This document shows, piece after piece, positions 51,501-61,056 of a stretch of DNA of 64,000 nt. The stretch is from Phenylobacterium sp. (GTDB lineage: Bacteria; Pseudomonadota; Alphaproteobacteria; Caulobacterales; Caulobacteraceae). The first letter of the stretch is position 1, and each line of letters starts with the position of its first letter. Under the pieces are notes generated by a model. The model was not told where the DNA came from, searched no databases, and saw nothing but the letters and a program-made list of their open reading frames with translations. The DNA is taken from assembly GCF_016124325.1 (NCBI RefSeq), contig NZ_WGNY01000012.1, positions 1-64,000 of the forward strand, given 5' to 3'. A program made the position numbers and the translations under genes.

Positions 51501-53864
51501 TTAGATGATGTTGGTCGAGTCGATATCCGTGAGCGACTTGCCCACCAGCAGGACCGCCTCGTCCGCGTTGGTGTCGCCGTCGGCGTCGAAGAAGACGATC
51601 ACGTCCGCCCCGACCTTGACGGCGACGTAGCGCACCGTGCCGTTCATTTCGGCTTCGGCGGCCGTCAGTCCCGACGTGTAGTCCGCCGCCACGGTGGCCG
51701 ATTCCGTATAGTTCGCGCCGCTGCCGGCCACTCCGCTGAAGTCCAGGCTGTCGGCCGTCGACCAATCGCTGATGCGGTCGATCGTCGTTGCGCTGACCAC
51801 GCCGGAGTCGCTGTCCGCGATGACGAAGACATCGGCGCCCGTGCCGCCGGCCATCGAGTCCGCGCCCGTGCCGCCGGTTATGGTGTCGTTTCCGGCTCCC
51901 GCGACGATGGTGTCGTCGCCGGCGCCGCCGGACACCTGGTTGGCGCCCGCGCCAGCGTTGATGTTGTCGTCGCCCGCGCCGGCGCTGATCGTATCGTTGC
52001 CGCTTCCGGTCGTGATCGTGTCGGAGTCACTCCCGCCCGTGACATCGTTCGCGCCGTCGCCGGCGTTGATCGAGTTCAGCCCGGCCCCGCCGCTGATGGT
52101 GTCGTCGCCGGCGCCGCCCGAAATCGTGTCGTCGGAGGACCCTGCGGCGATCGAGTCGTTGCCGGTCGAACCATCCAGGATCGAGCCGAGCGACGAGCCG
52201 GAGCCGTCGATCGTGTCGTTGCCGTCGCCGGCCAGGACGCCACCGCGGCCGGTGAACGTGATGCTGTCGTTGCCGGCGCCCGCGTCGATCTGATCGAGGC
52301 CGGCGCCGCTGTCGATGGTGTCGGCCCCGGAGCTGGTGGAAATGGTGTCGTTGCCGGCGGTGGTGACGACGCTGTCGTTGCCAAGGCCGGCCGTGACGTT
52401 GTTGTTCCCGCCGCCGGCGTCGATCACGTTGTCGCCGTTGCCCGCGCTGACCACGTCGTTGCCGCCCAGCACGGTGATGTTGTCGACGCCGGTTCCGCCG
52501 GTGACCGTGTTGTCGCCGGCGCCGCCGCTCACCGTGTTGGAGCCTTCGCCGAGGGTGATGTTGTCGCCCCCGCCGCCCGTGGTGACGTCGTCGTTGCCCG
52601 CTCCGGTGTTCACCGTGATGGCGCCCGTCGCCGCGCCGGCCGAGATCGTGTCGTTGCCGGTGCCGGTCGTGATCGTGCCGCCGCCGGTCAGCGAGACCTG
52701 GTTCGCGCCGTTGCCCGCGTCGACCACATCGGTGCCGGCGCCGCTCGAGATCGTGTCATCGCCGTCGCCAGCCAGAATCGAGTCGTCGCCGCCGCCGCTG
52801 GAAATCGTATCCGAGCCGGTCCCGCCGACGATCGTGTTGTTGCCGGCATTCGCCACGATCGTGTCGGCGTCGGCGCCGCCGTCGATGCTGTCCGCGCCCG
52901 CGCCGCCGGTGATGGAATCACTTCCCGCATCGCCGGTCAGAACGTTCTTCCCGCCGGCGTCGGTGATGGTGTCTGCGCCCGCGCCGCCGACCACCGTGTC
53001 GTTGCCGACCCCGCTCGAGGCGGTGTCGTCCCCGTCGCCCAGGGAGTTGCTGTTGGCGCCGTCGCCGCCGGTGACGCGGTCGTTGCCCGAACCCGCGTCG
53101 ATCGTGTCGTTGCCCGAGGTGGCCGAGATCGTGTCATCCCCGGCGTCGCCCGTGATGGAGTCGCTCCCGCCGCCGCCGTCGATGCTGTCGTTGCCGTCCT
53201 GGCCGCCCAGCGTGTCGGCGGAGGTCGAGGCGACGAGGGTGTCGTCGCCCAGGTTCCCGAGGATGTAGTCCGCGCCGCCGCCGCCGCTGATGCTGTCGTC
53301 GCCCTTGCCGCCCAGCAGAAGGTCGCGCGTGGCGCTGCCCGTGATGCTGTCGTTGCCGAGATTGCCTTGAGCGAACTGAACGATGTTCGCGTCTTCGCCG
53401 GCGCCGACGTTGATCACGTCGTTGTCCTTGCCGCCGTAGATGACGTCGTCGCCCGCGTCGCCGTTCAGCGTGTCGGCGCCTTGGTTGCCTTGCAGCACGT
53501 CATTGCCGCTGCCGCCGGACAGCTGATCGTCTCCGAGGCCGCCGTACAGGCCGTCGGCGCCCGCGGTGCCCGTCACGGTGTCGCTGTCCGTCGTGCCGGC
53601 GTACAGCAGCGAGCCGTCCGGGAACGTCGCGGCCGAGCCGCCCAGTGTCGAGGTGGCCCGGAAGCCGCCCGGGTCGGCGAACTGCAGGCTCTTGCCCGGC
53701 GCCGTCAGGACGACATAGTCGGGCGTGTTCACCGTGAAGGGAACAAACGAAACCGACACCTGAGCCGCCGTCAGGGTCTGGGTCTTGAAGATGATCTGGT
53801 CGGAGCTGGAGCTGAAGGACGCCGCCTGCGCGGCGGTCATATCTTCCCAAAAATAGATTGCCAC
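51501..53864 (-). CDS. RTX calcium-binding protein
   Basis: A 787-residue acidic protein. A unique N-terminal domain (about 1-85, MAIYFWEDMTAAQAAS...) is followed by about 600 residues of hemolysin-type repeats of the G-G-x-G-N-D-x form, which fold as a Ca-binding beta-roll. The C-terminal 120 residues (DRISDWSTADSLDFSG onward, ending FFDADGDTNADEAVLLVG...) form the usual uncleaved type I secretion signal. The GTG at 53864 has AGGGG 7 bases upstream; the TTG 15 bases earlier is less good. No T1SS genes are in the window. Possible roles are surface layer, adhesin or matrix. Confidence 0.88.
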   Translation of the reverse strand: MAIYFWEDMTAAQAASFSSSSDQIIFKTQTLTAAQVSVSFVPFTVNTPDYVVLTAPGKSLQFADPGGFRATSTLGGSAATFPDGSLLYAGTTDSDTVTGTAGADGLYGGLGDDQLSGGSGNDVLQGNQGADTLNGDAGDDVIYGGKDNDVINVGAGEDANIVQFAQGNLGNDSITGSATRDLLLGGKGDDSISGGGGADYILGNLGDDTLVASTSADTLGGQDGNDSIDGGGGSDSITGDAGDDTISATSGNDTIDAGSGNDRVTGGDGANSNSLGDGDDTASSGVGNDTVVGGAGADTITDAGGKNVLTGDAGSDSITGGAGADSIDGGADADTIVANAGNNTIVGGTGSDTISSGGGDDSILAGDGDDTISSGAGTDVVDAGNGANQVSLTGGGTITTGTGNDTISAGAATGAITVNTGAGNDDVTTGGGGDNITLGEGSNTVSGGAGDNTVTGGTGVDNITVLGGNDVVSAGNGDNVIDAGGGNNNVTAGLGNDSVVTTAGNDTISTSSGADTIDSGAGLDQIDAGAGNDSITFTGRGGVLAGDGNDTIDGSGSSLGSILDGSTGNDSIAAGSSDDTISGGAGDDTISGGAGLNSINAGDGANDVTGGSDSDTITTGSGNDTISAGAGDDNINAGAGANQVSGGAGDDTIVAGAGNDTITGGTGADSMAGGTGADVFVIADSDSGVVSATTIDRISDWSTADSLDFSGVAGSGANYTESATVAADYTSGLTAAEAEMNGTVRYVAVKVGADVIVFFDADGDTNADEAVLLVGKSLTDIDSTNII

Positions 53865-53994
53865 TGTGCGGCCCCTCAATGCGAATCGGTTGACGTCCCT
53901 TGCCGGGAGGCTAACCGCAAATCCTTAGGTAAGGTTACCGCGCGGGGCCGGGGCGGCAAGAAACCATTGGGGGTTGTGGAGTTTTCTTCGCCCT

Positions 53995-54963
53995 TCAGGC
54001 CGATCCGTCGTACCGGCGCAACAGTTCGCGGGCGGCCCGGTCGGTCTCGGCGAGCGGCGGGTAGGGTTCGGCGGTCAGTTCGCCGGCGAACGGACGCGCG
54101 ATCCCCCGGCGTTCGAGCTCGGCGTGGAAGCGGGCGAGCTTCGCGCTCCGTCCGGCCATCGGCAGCACGAACAGCGGCTTGCCGGTGGCCGCCGCATCGG
54201 TGGCCAGGTTGGTGGAGTCCTCGGTGACGAGGATGGCGTCGGCGTCGGCGAGGAACGCGAAGTAGGGATTGTCGCCGGCGCCGTCCCAGACGATTCCCGG
54301 CAGGCGCCTGAAGGCGGCAGCCATCGCCTCGCGGGCGGGCGCCGGCGTGCGGCGGGTGAAACTCACCAGCACCGAACCCCGCGCGGCCGTCACCGCGTCG
54401 CTCACCACCGCGGCCATCGCCTGGGCGCGGGCGACGGGCAGGTCGTGGGCCTTGGACCTGCCGCCGACGATCACCGCCACGCGCGGCCTTGGCAGCGGCG
54501 CGAGCTGTTCGGCGAAACGCGCATGCTCGACCGCGAGCCGCTCGGGGCTCAGGCGGTTGGGCGCGCCCAGGATCGCGACGACGTTCGGGCCCGACAGCCC
54601 GTCGTGCTTGGGGGGGATCACCAGGTCGAAGCGGTCGAGCGGCGCCCGCGGATTCTGCGTCTGCACCACGAAGGTGCGGCCCTCCGCCCAGGCCAGCATC
54701 CGCGTCGAAAGGGGCAGGGTGGCCCGCCCGGCCGCGATCCAGATGTCGGGATAGGGCGGCTCGATCGGGTCGCCCGTGCGCGCCGCGGGTGGGATCAGCC
54801 GCCACGGCAGCCGCCCGAGGCCCGCGCGCCAGCCGATGCGCTTGACGGAGATCAGGGCGGGGCGCAGCCGCGCGACGGCCTCGGCGAGGCCGAGGGCCTG
54901 GGCTTCGATGCCGGCGCGGCCGTCGGAAACGGCCCAGATCCGCAAGGGTCGTCCGGCGGTCAT
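53995..54963 (-). CDS. ELM1-like (DUF1022) GT-B-fold protein
   Basis: A 322-residue member of the family that includes plant mitochondrial fission protein ELM1. It starts RIWAVSDGRAGIEAQALGLAEA, has PDIWIAAGR, VQTQNPRAP, VAVIVGGRSKAHDLPVARAQAM and TEDSTNLATDAAATGKPLFVL near 255-275, typical of GT-B proteins that bind a nucleotide sugar. Bacterial members are common in Rhizobiales/Caulobacterales with unknown role. It follows greA by 10 bases. Confidence 0.85.
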   Translation of the reverse strand: MTAGRPLRIWAVSDGRAGIEAQALGLAEAVARLRPALISVKRIGWRAGLGRLPWRLIPPAARTGDPIEPPYPDIWIAAGRATLPLSTRMLAWAEGRTFVVQTQNPRAPLDRFDLVIPPKHDGLSGPNVVAILGAPNRLSPERLAVEHARFAEQLAPLPRPRVAVIVGGRSKAHDLPVARAQAMAAVVSDAVTAARGSVLVSFTRRTPAPAREAMAAAFRRLPGIVWDGAGDNPYFAFLADADAILVTEDSTNLATDAAATGKPLFVLPMAGRSAKLARFHAELERRGIARPFAGELTAEPYPPLAETDRAARELLRRYDGSA

Positions 54964-54973
54964 CGACCGCGGG

Positions 54974-55447
54974 TCAGACCCACTCGACCTTGACGATCTC
55001 GTAGGCCTTCACGCCGCCGGGCGTATTCACCTCGACCACGTCACCGGTTTCCTTGCCGATGATGGCGCGGGCGATCGGCGAGGTGACGGAGACGCGGCCG
55101 CGTTTCACGTCGGCCTCGTGCTCGCCGACGATCTGGTAGCGAGCCTCTTCCTCGGTGTCCTCGTCGATCACGGACACCGTGGCGCCGAACTTCACCTGGG
55201 TGCCGCTCAGCTTAGAGACGTCGATCACCTGGGCGCGGGCCATCTTGTCCTCGATCTCGGCGATCTGGCCTTCGATCCAGCCCTGACGCTCCTTGGCGGC
55301 ATGGTACTCGGCGTTTTCCGACAGATCGCCGTGCGCGCGCGCTTCGGCGATGGCCGCGATCACGGCCGGCCGCTCAACGGTCTTCAAGCGCTTCAATTCA
55401 TCGTCGAGGGCTTTATAGCCCTCGGCGGTCATCGGAACTTTTTCCAT
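54974..55447 (-). CDS. greA: Transcription elongation factor GreA
   Basis: A 157-residue GreA that reactivates backtracked RNA polymerase. The coiled coil (about 8-75) has [25 protein letters not shown], with the acidic tip residues at its loop, and the C-terminal FKBP-like domain has [22 protein letters not shown]. The ATG at 55447 gives the standard length. Confidence 0.97.
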   Translation of the reverse strand: MEKVPMTAEGYKALDDELKRLKTVERPAVIAAIAEARAHGDLSENAEYHAAKERQGWIEGQIAEIEDKMARAQVIDVSKLSGTQVKFGATVSVIDEDTEEEARYQIVGEHEADVKRGRVSVTSPIARAIIGKETGDVVEVNTPGGVKAYEIVKVEWV

Positions 55448-55539
55448 AGTGACTCGAGGTTCGCCTTGGACATCCCCAACCCGGCCGCGGGCGGTCGCGC
55501 ACCCGGGGGCAGAGAAGCTAGGATTGTGCGGCGCAAAAA

Positions 55540-56892
55540 TCAAGAGCGCGGGTCGGCGAGCTCCAGCGCCGCCACGAGGCCGGGGTGGTTGTCGCCGAGG
55601 ACGAGCCGGCCGCCGTGCAGCTTGGCGCAGGCCGCCACCAGGGCCAGGCCGAGGCCCGAACCGGCGGTGGTCCGCGCCGCCTCCAGCCGCACGAACCGCT
55701 CCTGAACCCGGCCCAGATGCTCGGACGGCACGCCGGGGCCGTCGTCCGCCACCGAAATGCGCGTGCAGCCGGGCGCGGTCTCCTCGACCTTCACCGTGAC
55801 CATGGCGCCGGGCCCGGCGTGGATGACCGCGTTGTGCAGCAGGTTTCCGACCGCCTGGCGCAAGAGGGCGGGGTGGGCGCGGGCGAGCACGGGGATGCTG
55901 GGCGCATCGGTCACCAGCATCTGGCCGGCGTCCTCCGCCACCGGACCGAACAGGTCGGCCATGCCGAGCACGAGGCCGGCGATGTCGATGCGCTGCATGT
56001 TCTCCAGGCTGAGCCCCGACTCGGCGTGGGCGATGTCGAGCAGGGCGTTGAGCATGGCCAGCACCTGGTCGGCCTCGGCGTTGGCGTCGTCCAGCGCCTG
56101 GGCGCGGGCGGTTTCGGACGCTCCGGGCTCGCTGGCGCGCATCAGGGCGCCCTTCAGCCGGGTCAGCGGCGAGCGCAGGTCGTGGGCGATGGAGTCCGTC
56201 ACCGTGCGCATGCCGCTCATCAGTTCCTCGATGCGGGTCAGCATGCGGTTCATCGCGTGACCGAGATCGTCGAAGACGTCCCCGCCCGTACGCACCGGGG
56301 CGCGGGCCGACAGGTCGCCCGCCGCGATCCTTTCGGCCGTGTGGGCGATGGTGCGCGTCCGGCGCATGAGCATGGCGTTGAGTCCCATTCCCCCCGCGGC
56401 GGCCCCGAAGGCGGCCAGCGCGACGGCGAGTTCCGATCCCCGGAAGACCGCCTTGCGCAGCGCGTCGCGGGCGGACAGGTCCTCGGCGACGATCAGGGTG
56501 TAGCCGCCGCTCAGCGGCTGGGCGAGGACGCGCCAGAGCCGGAGCGGAGAGCTGTCGGGCTCGACCACCGTGCGCCAGCCCGCGTCGGGCGCGTCCAGCG
56601 AACTCACCACGTCGGCGCCGGCGATCATGTGGCCGGCGTGGTCCTCCAGCGCGTAGCGGAAGCCGTCGGCCGACTCCTGTTGGGCGTGCCGGTTGAGCGC
56701 GGCGGCCAGGCCCCTGACCCCCTCGTCGCGGGCGAAGGCGACGAAATAGTCGCGCGCGGCGTCGGCCATGGCGGTCTGCTGGCGGGCGATGGCCCGCTCG
56801 CCCAGGCGGTCGACGAGGAAGAGGCCGAAGACCACGGCCGCCAGAGCCACCAGGGCGGCCGCCGCCGGCCAGATCCAGGGCTTCAGCCGCAT
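55540..56892 (-). CDS. Sensor histidine kinase of a two-component system
   Basis: A 450-residue EnvZ/CpxA-type kinase. One N-terminal membrane helix (about 10-28), a periplasmic sensor domain (about 29-160), a second helix (about 163-183), HAMP (about 184-235), HisKA with the phospho-His in [12 protein letters not shown] (near 248), and HATPase_c with [13 protein letters not shown] and [11 protein letters not shown]. No recognisable sensor family. It overlaps nothing; 4 bases separate it from the response regulator upstream. Confidence 0.92.
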   Translation of the reverse strand: MRLKPWIWPAAAALVALAAVVFGLFLVDRLGERAIARQQTAMADAARDYFVAFARDEGVRGLAAALNRHAQQESADGFRYALEDHAGHMIAGADVVSSLDAPDAGWRTVVEPDSSPLRLWRVLAQPLSGGYTLIVAEDLSARDALRKAVFRGSELAVALAAFGAAAGGMGLNAMLMRRTRTIAHTAERIAAGDLSARAPVRTGGDVFDDLGHAMNRMLTRIEELMSGMRTVTDSIAHDLRSPLTRLKGALMRASEPGASETARAQALDDANAEADQVLAMLNALLDIAHAESGLSLENMQRIDIAGLVLGMADLFGPVAEDAGQMLVTDAPSIPVLARAHPALLRQAVGNLLHNAVIHAGPGAMVTVKVEETAPGCTRISVADDGPGVPSEHLGRVQERFVRLEAARTTAGSGLGLALVAACAKLHGGRLVLGDNHPGLVAALELADPRS

Positions 56893-56896
56893 CGCG

Positions 56897-57580
56897 TCAC
56901 GGGTGCTCGGACAGCCGGTAGCCCGAGCCTCGCACGGTGTGCAGCAGGGGATGGGCGAAGCCCTCGTCGATCTTCTTGCGCAGCCGGCTGACGTGGGTGT
57001 CGATGAGGCTGGTGTGCGGGTCGAAACGGTAGTCCCAGAGCTCTTCCAGCATCATGGTGCGGGTGACCACCCGGTCCTTGTGCCGCAGGAGGTGCTCCAG
57101 CAGCTTGAACTCGCGGGGCAGCAGGTCGAGCGCGCGCCCGGCCCGCGTGACGCGGCGGCGCAGCAGGTCCATTTCCAGGTCGCCGCAGGCCAGGACGGTG
57201 GTCTCCTGGCGCGCCGCGGGGCGGCGCAGCATGGCGTCGAGGCGCGCCGATAGCTCGGAGAAGGCGAACGGCTTGGCCAGGTAGTCGTCGCCGCCGGCAC
57301 GCAGGCCCTTCACCCGCTCGTCGAGCTGGCCCAGCGCCGACAGGATGATCAGGGGCGTGTGGATGTCGGCGGCCCTGAGCGCCTTGACGACCGACAGGCC
57401 ATCCATGCCGGGCAGCATGCGGTCCATGATGACCGCGTCGAAATCTGCGGAGCTGGCCAGGTAGAGCGCGTCGCGCCCATCGGCCACGTGCTCGACGGTG
57501 TAGCCTTCCTGGCGCAGTCCGTTCAGGAGGGTTTCGGCCGTCCCGCCATCGTCCTCGACGACCAGGATCTTCGCGCCCAT
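56897..57580 (-). CDS. OmpR-family response regulator
   Basis: A 227-residue two-domain regulator. The receiver domain (about 1-118) has VVEDD (7-11), the phospho-Asp in VIMDRMLPG (near 52) and Lys in LAKPFAF (near 102). The winged-helix domain (about 130-224) has LLPREFKLLEHLLRHKDRVV and VDTHVSRLRKKID-like DTHVSRLRKKIDEGF. ATG at 57580 follows GGAGG by 7 bases. Operon with the kinase. Confidence 0.95.
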   Translation of the reverse strand: MGAKILVVEDDGGTAETLLNGLRQEGYTVEHVADGRDALYLASSADFDAVIMDRMLPGMDGLSVVKALRAADIHTPLIILSALGQLDERVKGLRAGGDDYLAKPFAFSELSARLDAMLRRPAARQETTVLACGDLEMDLLRRRVTRAGRALDLLPREFKLLEHLLRHKDRVVTRTMMLEELWDYRFDPHTSLIDTHVSRLRKKIDEGFAHPLLHTVRGSGYRLSEHP

Positions 57581-57739
57581 GCGGCGCCTCCGATTGGGTT
57601 CGGCCCGAGTCCCTGGGCCGGAAACGCGACGAAATAGCGGCGGACGCGCCAGATGGGGGGTGGTACGCGCCCGCCGCCGCCTTCCCCGGTCCCGCCCGAC
57701 ACACATCGAAAAGAGAGCGGGGCCGGGGAACGTTGAGGC

Positions 57740-57982
57740 TCAGGCCTTGGCGCAGGTTTCCATGAACGCCTTGCGGGTCTGGGTGTGCTTCTTCTCGGCC
57801 TTCCACTGCTTCAGGCAGCCGGCGGCCTTGGGATCGTTCGCGGCCATCCTGGCAGCCTTGGCCGGCTTGGCCGCGGCGGCGGCCGGGGCGGTCGGCTTGG
57901 CGGCCGGCTTGTCCGCGGCGAACGCGGCGGATCCGCCGGCGAGCGACAGGATCAGGGCCGAGGAAATGAGGATCTTTCGCAT
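57740..57982 (-). CDS. Exported PsiF-repeat-like protein
   Basis: An 80-residue exported protein. The signal peptide MRKILISSALILSLAGGSAA continues FA (cut near FAA-DKP). An Ala/Lys/Pro-rich linker follows, and the C-terminus GCLKQWKAEKKHTQTRKAFM then ETCAKA matches the PsiF repeat motif (Cys...KAFMxxC). Role unknown; E. coli psiF is phosphate-starvation-induced, but no Pho site is apparent here. Confidence 0.65.
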   Translation of the reverse strand: MRKILISSALILSLAGGSAAFAADKPAAKPTAPAAAAAKPAKAARMAANDPKAAGCLKQWKAEKKHTQTRKAFMETCAKA

Positions 57983-58174
57983 AGGTGGGGTCTTCTTCCT
58001 GGTGACCGCCTTCACGGCGGCGGGACCCTTCTGGCCCATCCCGGCTGGCGGCGGCCTGACCGTCGCCTCGCAAATTTGTAAGGTTGGCCGCCGGGCGGTC
58101 TTCGCGGCGTCGGCGCGGCGGTCTTGTCCCGCGCGCCCGAACCCCTAGCTTAGGCGCCGCTTCGGGAGCACGCC

Positions 58175-58813
58175 ATGGCCGCCAAACGCGGGATCACCCT
58201 CTACCACTCGCCCGCCAGCCGCGCGTTCATCACCTACTGGATGCTGGAGGAGCTGGGCGTCCAGTTCGACGTCGAGACGGTCGACATCCGCAAGGGCGAC
58301 CAGAAGAAGCCCGCGTATCTCAAGATCAATCCGGCCGGGAAGGTGCCGGCGCTCTCCGACGGCGGCGCCATCGTCACCGAGACGCCGGCCATCTGCATGT
58401 TCCTCGCCGACCGCTACGGCTACGGGACCCTCGCGCCCCGCATCGAGGACCCGCGACGCGGGGAATACCTGCGCTGGATGGTCTATTCGAGCGCGGTGGT
58501 CGATCCCGCCGCCGAGCTGCATGCGCGCCAGATGGATCTGCCCGGCAATGTCGCCGGCTTCGGGACCTACGAGGACATGGTGGCCGTGCTGGAGGGCCAT
58601 CTGGCGCGCCACAAGTATCTCGTGGGCGACCGGTTCACGGCGGCCGACGTAGCCTTGGGCGGCGAGATTTCGATGCTGCTCTACAACAGGAAGCTGCCCG
58701 ACAGCGCCGTGCTCACCGACTACAACGCCCGCCTCACCGCGCGGCCGGCCTACCACCGCGCCTCCGACGCCACCTGGCCGGCGCACCTCTTCGGACCTCC
58801 CGCGGAGGCCTGA
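58175..58813 (+). CDS. Glutathione S-transferase
   Basis: A 212-residue GST. It begins LYHSPASRAFITYWMLEELGV with an early Ser/Tyr typical of bacterial beta/zeta-like GSTs, has cis-Pro GKVPALSDGGAIVTETPAICM and a C-terminal ADVALGGEISMLL helix. Substrate unknown. ATG follows GGGAG. Confidence 0.92.
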   Translation: MAAKRGITLYHSPASRAFITYWMLEELGVQFDVETVDIRKGDQKKPAYLKINPAGKVPALSDGGAIVTETPAICMFLADRYGYGTLAPRIEDPRRGEYLRWMVYSSAVVDPAAELHARQMDLPGNVAGFGTYEDMVAVLEGHLARHKYLVGDRFTAADVALGGEISMLLYNRKLPDSAVLTDYNARLTARPAYHRASDATWPAHLFGPPAEA

Positions 58814-58817
58814 GCCG

Positions 58818-59318
58818 TCAGACGCTCTCGCTGACGATCGCCCCGTCCAGCTCGGCCGGCTCCGGCGGCTCGTAGACGCCCTCGATGAAGTCGAACAACT
58901 CGGGCGTCACCTCGATGGCGAAGTTCTCGCCGCGCACGACGTTGCGCTCGGCCACCCGGGCGCGGCGCGCCTCGGCGCTGGCGGTCACGAAGTGCCACTG
59001 CAGCGGCAGTTCGGCGGCCTCGGCGATCTCGCGCACGCGGGCCCGGTCGGCGCGCCGCATCAGGCCGATGTCCAGGATCACCGACGTGCCGGCCGCCAGG
59101 CAGGCCGCGGCCGTGGACCAGATCTGCGCCTCGCAGCGCTGCACCCGCTCGATCATCCACTCGTACTCGATCGGCTGGGGCATGTCGGGCGCGAACAGCC
59201 GCGCCATCCAGTCGTCGAGGATGAAGGCCACCGCCTTTTCCCGTCTTGCGAAGGTGTTGGCGTAGGTCGTCTTGCCGGCGCCCGAGGGGCCGAAGATCAC
59301 GTGCAGGGTCGCGGTCAT
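58818..59318 (-). CDS. P-loop kinase-like ATPase
   Basis: A 166-residue single-domain P-loop protein of the AAA_33/polynucleotide-kinase or gluconate-kinase type. Walker A GPSGAGKTT (about 10-18), LDDWMARL (Asp for magnesium), ILDIGLMRR and a basic lid ERNVVRGE. Small molecule or nucleic acid substrate unknown. 81 bases separate its start from the divergent ArsR module. Confidence 0.82.
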   Translation of the reverse strand: MTATLHVIFGPSGAGKTTYANTFARREKAVAFILDDWMARLFAPDMPQPIEYEWMIERVQRCEAQIWSTAAACLAAGTSVILDIGLMRRADRARVREIAEAAELPLQWHFVTASAEARRARVAERNVVRGENFAIEVTPELFDFIEGVYEPPEPAELDGAIVSESV

Positions 59319-59362
59319 CGACGGTGATCTAGAGGGCGCGGGCGCGGAGGTCGACAGGAGTC

Positions 59363-59393
59363 TTGACGGTCAATCGATAACCAAGTAGTTATC
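59363..59393 (+). promoter_or_regulatory. Promoter and operator of the second ArsR module
   Basis: TTGACG (59363-59368) and TAGTTA (59386-59391) are 17 bases apart. A perfect palindrome GATAAC-N6-GTTATC (59376-59393) covers the -10 box. The predicted start is within a few bases of the ATG at 59400, so the mRNA would be almost leaderless. Confidence 0.58.
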
Positions 59394-59399
59394 AAACTC

Positions 59400-59741
59400 A
59401 TGAGTTATGAACGACAGCTCGACGCCACCTTCGCCGCACTCGCCGATCCGACCCGGCGGGCCATCCTCGCCCGGCTGGCGACGGGGGAGGCGTCGGTGGC
59501 CGAACTGGCCGAGCCCTTCGCCATGAGCCAGCCGGCGGTGTCCAAGCACCTGAAGGTGCTGGAGCGCGCCGGCCTGATCCGCCGCGGCCGCGACGCCCAG
59601 CGCCGGCCGGCGGCCATAGAGCCCGAGGCGCTCAAGGCGGCGCACGCCTGGATCGAACGCTACCGCGCGCTCTGGGAAGGGACCTACCAGCGCCTGGACG
59701 CGCTGCTGACCGAACTGCAAACCCAACCGCCGAAGGATTGA
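59400..59741 (+). CDS. ArsR-family winged-helix repressor
   Basis: A 113-residue paralogue of 2226-2579. ALADPTRRAILARLATGEASVAEL and the recognition helix MSQPAVSKHLKVLE are nearly identical to the first copy. No metal-binding Cys. It leads an operon with the AHSA1 gene (4-base gap) and then the AlkD-like gene. Confidence 0.93.
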   Translation: MSYERQLDATFAALADPTRRAILARLATGEASVAELAEPFAMSQPAVSKHLKVLERAGLIRRGRDAQRRPAAIEPEALKAAHAWIERYRALWEGTYQRLDALLTELQTQPPKD

Positions 59742-59745
59742 CGCC

Positions 59746-60270
59746 ATGCCCAAGCCCGTCGAGGTGACCACCCCTTCCGATCGCGAGATCACCGTCACGC
59801 GCGAGTTCGACGCGCCGCGCCAGCTGGTCTGGGACTGTCACACCAAGCCTGAACTGATCCAGCGCTGGCTGTTCGGCCCGCCGGGCTGGAGCATGCCGGT
59901 CTGCGTCGTCGACCTGCGCGTCGGCGGCCGGTACCGCTACATCTGGCGCAACGACGAGACCGGCGGCCGGTTCGGGTCGTACGGCGAGCACCTGGAGGTG
60001 GTCCCGATCGAGCGCATCGTCACCACCGAGGTGATGGACGGCCTGGCCATGGGCGAGACGATCGACGACGAGCCCAACTGGGGCGAGGGCGATCCGTCCA
60101 TCAACACGCTGGCGCTGGGCGAGGCGGGCGGCAAGACGACGCTCACGATCAACATGCGCTTCCCGTCGAAGGAGATCCGCGACCAGGCGCTGCAGTCCGG
60201 CATGTCCGACGGCATGGCCATGGGCTACGACCGGCTTGAGGACATGCTCCACGGCCAGGCCGCGGGCTAG
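59746..60270 (+). CDS. SRPBCC/AHSA1-domain protein
   Basis: A 174-residue AHSA1-type protein. REFDAPRQLVWDCHTKPELIQRW (about 20-42), VDLRVGGRYRYIWRND and DGMAMGYDRLEDML at the C-terminus are the family pattern. Product of the second ArsR-AHSA1 module. Ligand unknown. Confidence 0.9.
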   Translation: MPKPVEVTTPSDREITVTREFDAPRQLVWDCHTKPELIQRWLFGPPGWSMPVCVVDLRVGGRYRYIWRNDETGGRFGSYGEHLEVVPIERIVTTEVMDGLAMGETIDDEPNWGEGDPSINTLALGEAGGKTTLTINMRFPSKEIRDQALQSGMSDGMAMGYDRLEDMLHGQAAG

Positions 60271-60273
60271 GCC

Positions 60274-60972
60274 TTGCCGGCCGGGGCCCTCGACGATCGA
60301 GTCCACGCCGTCCTGGCGGCGCTGGAGGCCGAGGCCTCGGCGAAGGTCCTGGCCGAGATGGGGCCGCGCTACGGGCTTGTCGTGGAAAAGGCCCTGGGCG
60401 TCCCCATGGCCAGGATGCAGGCGGTCGCCAAGGCGCTGGGCCGCGACCACGACCTCGCCGAGGCGCTCTGGATCACCGGCTGGTACGAGGCCCGGATCGT
60501 CGCCTGCCTCGTGGATGATCCGGCGCTGGTGACCGTCGCACAGATGGACCGGTGGCGCGCCGATTTCGACAACTGGGGCGTGGTCGACACCGTCTGCTTC
60601 AAACTGTTCGACCAGGTCGAAGGCGCGCCGGCCGTGGCCCTGCGTTGGTGCGGCCTCAACGACGAGTTCGGGCGCCGCGCGGGCTTCGCGCTGCTCGCCT
60701 GCCTGGCGCTGCACGGCGGGGGCGAGGAGACCGACTTCCTCGAAGGCCTCAGGCTGATCGAAGCCTGCGCGACCGACGAGCGCAACTTCGTGAAGAAGGG
60801 CGTGAACTGGGCGCTCCGCGCCATCGGCGGCAAGGCAAACGCGCGGCTGCGCGCCGAGGCCCGCGCCGTCGCCGCCCGGCTGGCCGCCTCGACAGACCGA
60901 ACCGCGCGCTGGAACGGCAAGGACGCGGCGAAGGGCTTCGCCAGGGCCGACGCGAAAGGAGGAGCGGGATGA
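60274..60972 (+). CDS. AlkD-like DNA alkylation repair protein
   Basis: A 232-residue protein of the PF08713 type: short HEAT-like helical repeats with LWITGWYEARIVACLVDDP, DNWGVVDTVCFKLF, and DERNFVKKGVNWALRAIGGK near 170-190. AlkD removes bulky alkylated purines from DNA. The open frame begins with TTG only 3 bases after the AHSA1 stop, so translation is coupled. Placement behind an ArsR-AHSA1 pair suggests the operon senses a reactive alkylating compound; inference. Confidence 0.83.
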   Translation: MPAGALDDRVHAVLAALEAEASAKVLAEMGPRYGLVVEKALGVPMARMQAVAKALGRDHDLAEALWITGWYEARIVACLVDDPALVTVAQMDRWRADFDNWGVVDTVCFKLFDQVEGAPAVALRWCGLNDEFGRRAGFALLACLALHGGGEETDFLEGLRLIEACATDERNFVKKGVNWALRAIGGKANARLRAEARAVAARLAASTDRTARWNGKDAAKGFARADAKGGAG

Positions 60973-61056
60973 TCGCGAACAACGACCTCGCCAGCGTCGG
61001 CGCGGGTCTCGACCAGGGCGGCGGCCGGATCGCGGAGATTTGTGCGCGGGAGCGGC

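Noticed and set aside
51800..53550. Short tandem DNA repeats that could suggest a CRISPR or satellite array
   Set aside because: The units are 27-base multiples of the nine-residue RTX repeat inside an intact gene, with no constant repeat or spacer pattern.
51402..54227. A 941-codon plus-strand frame with A-G-V-D-x-V repeats
   Set aside because: It is the complement of the RTX repeats, whose periodic Gly/Asp codons give a repeating open frame on the other strand.
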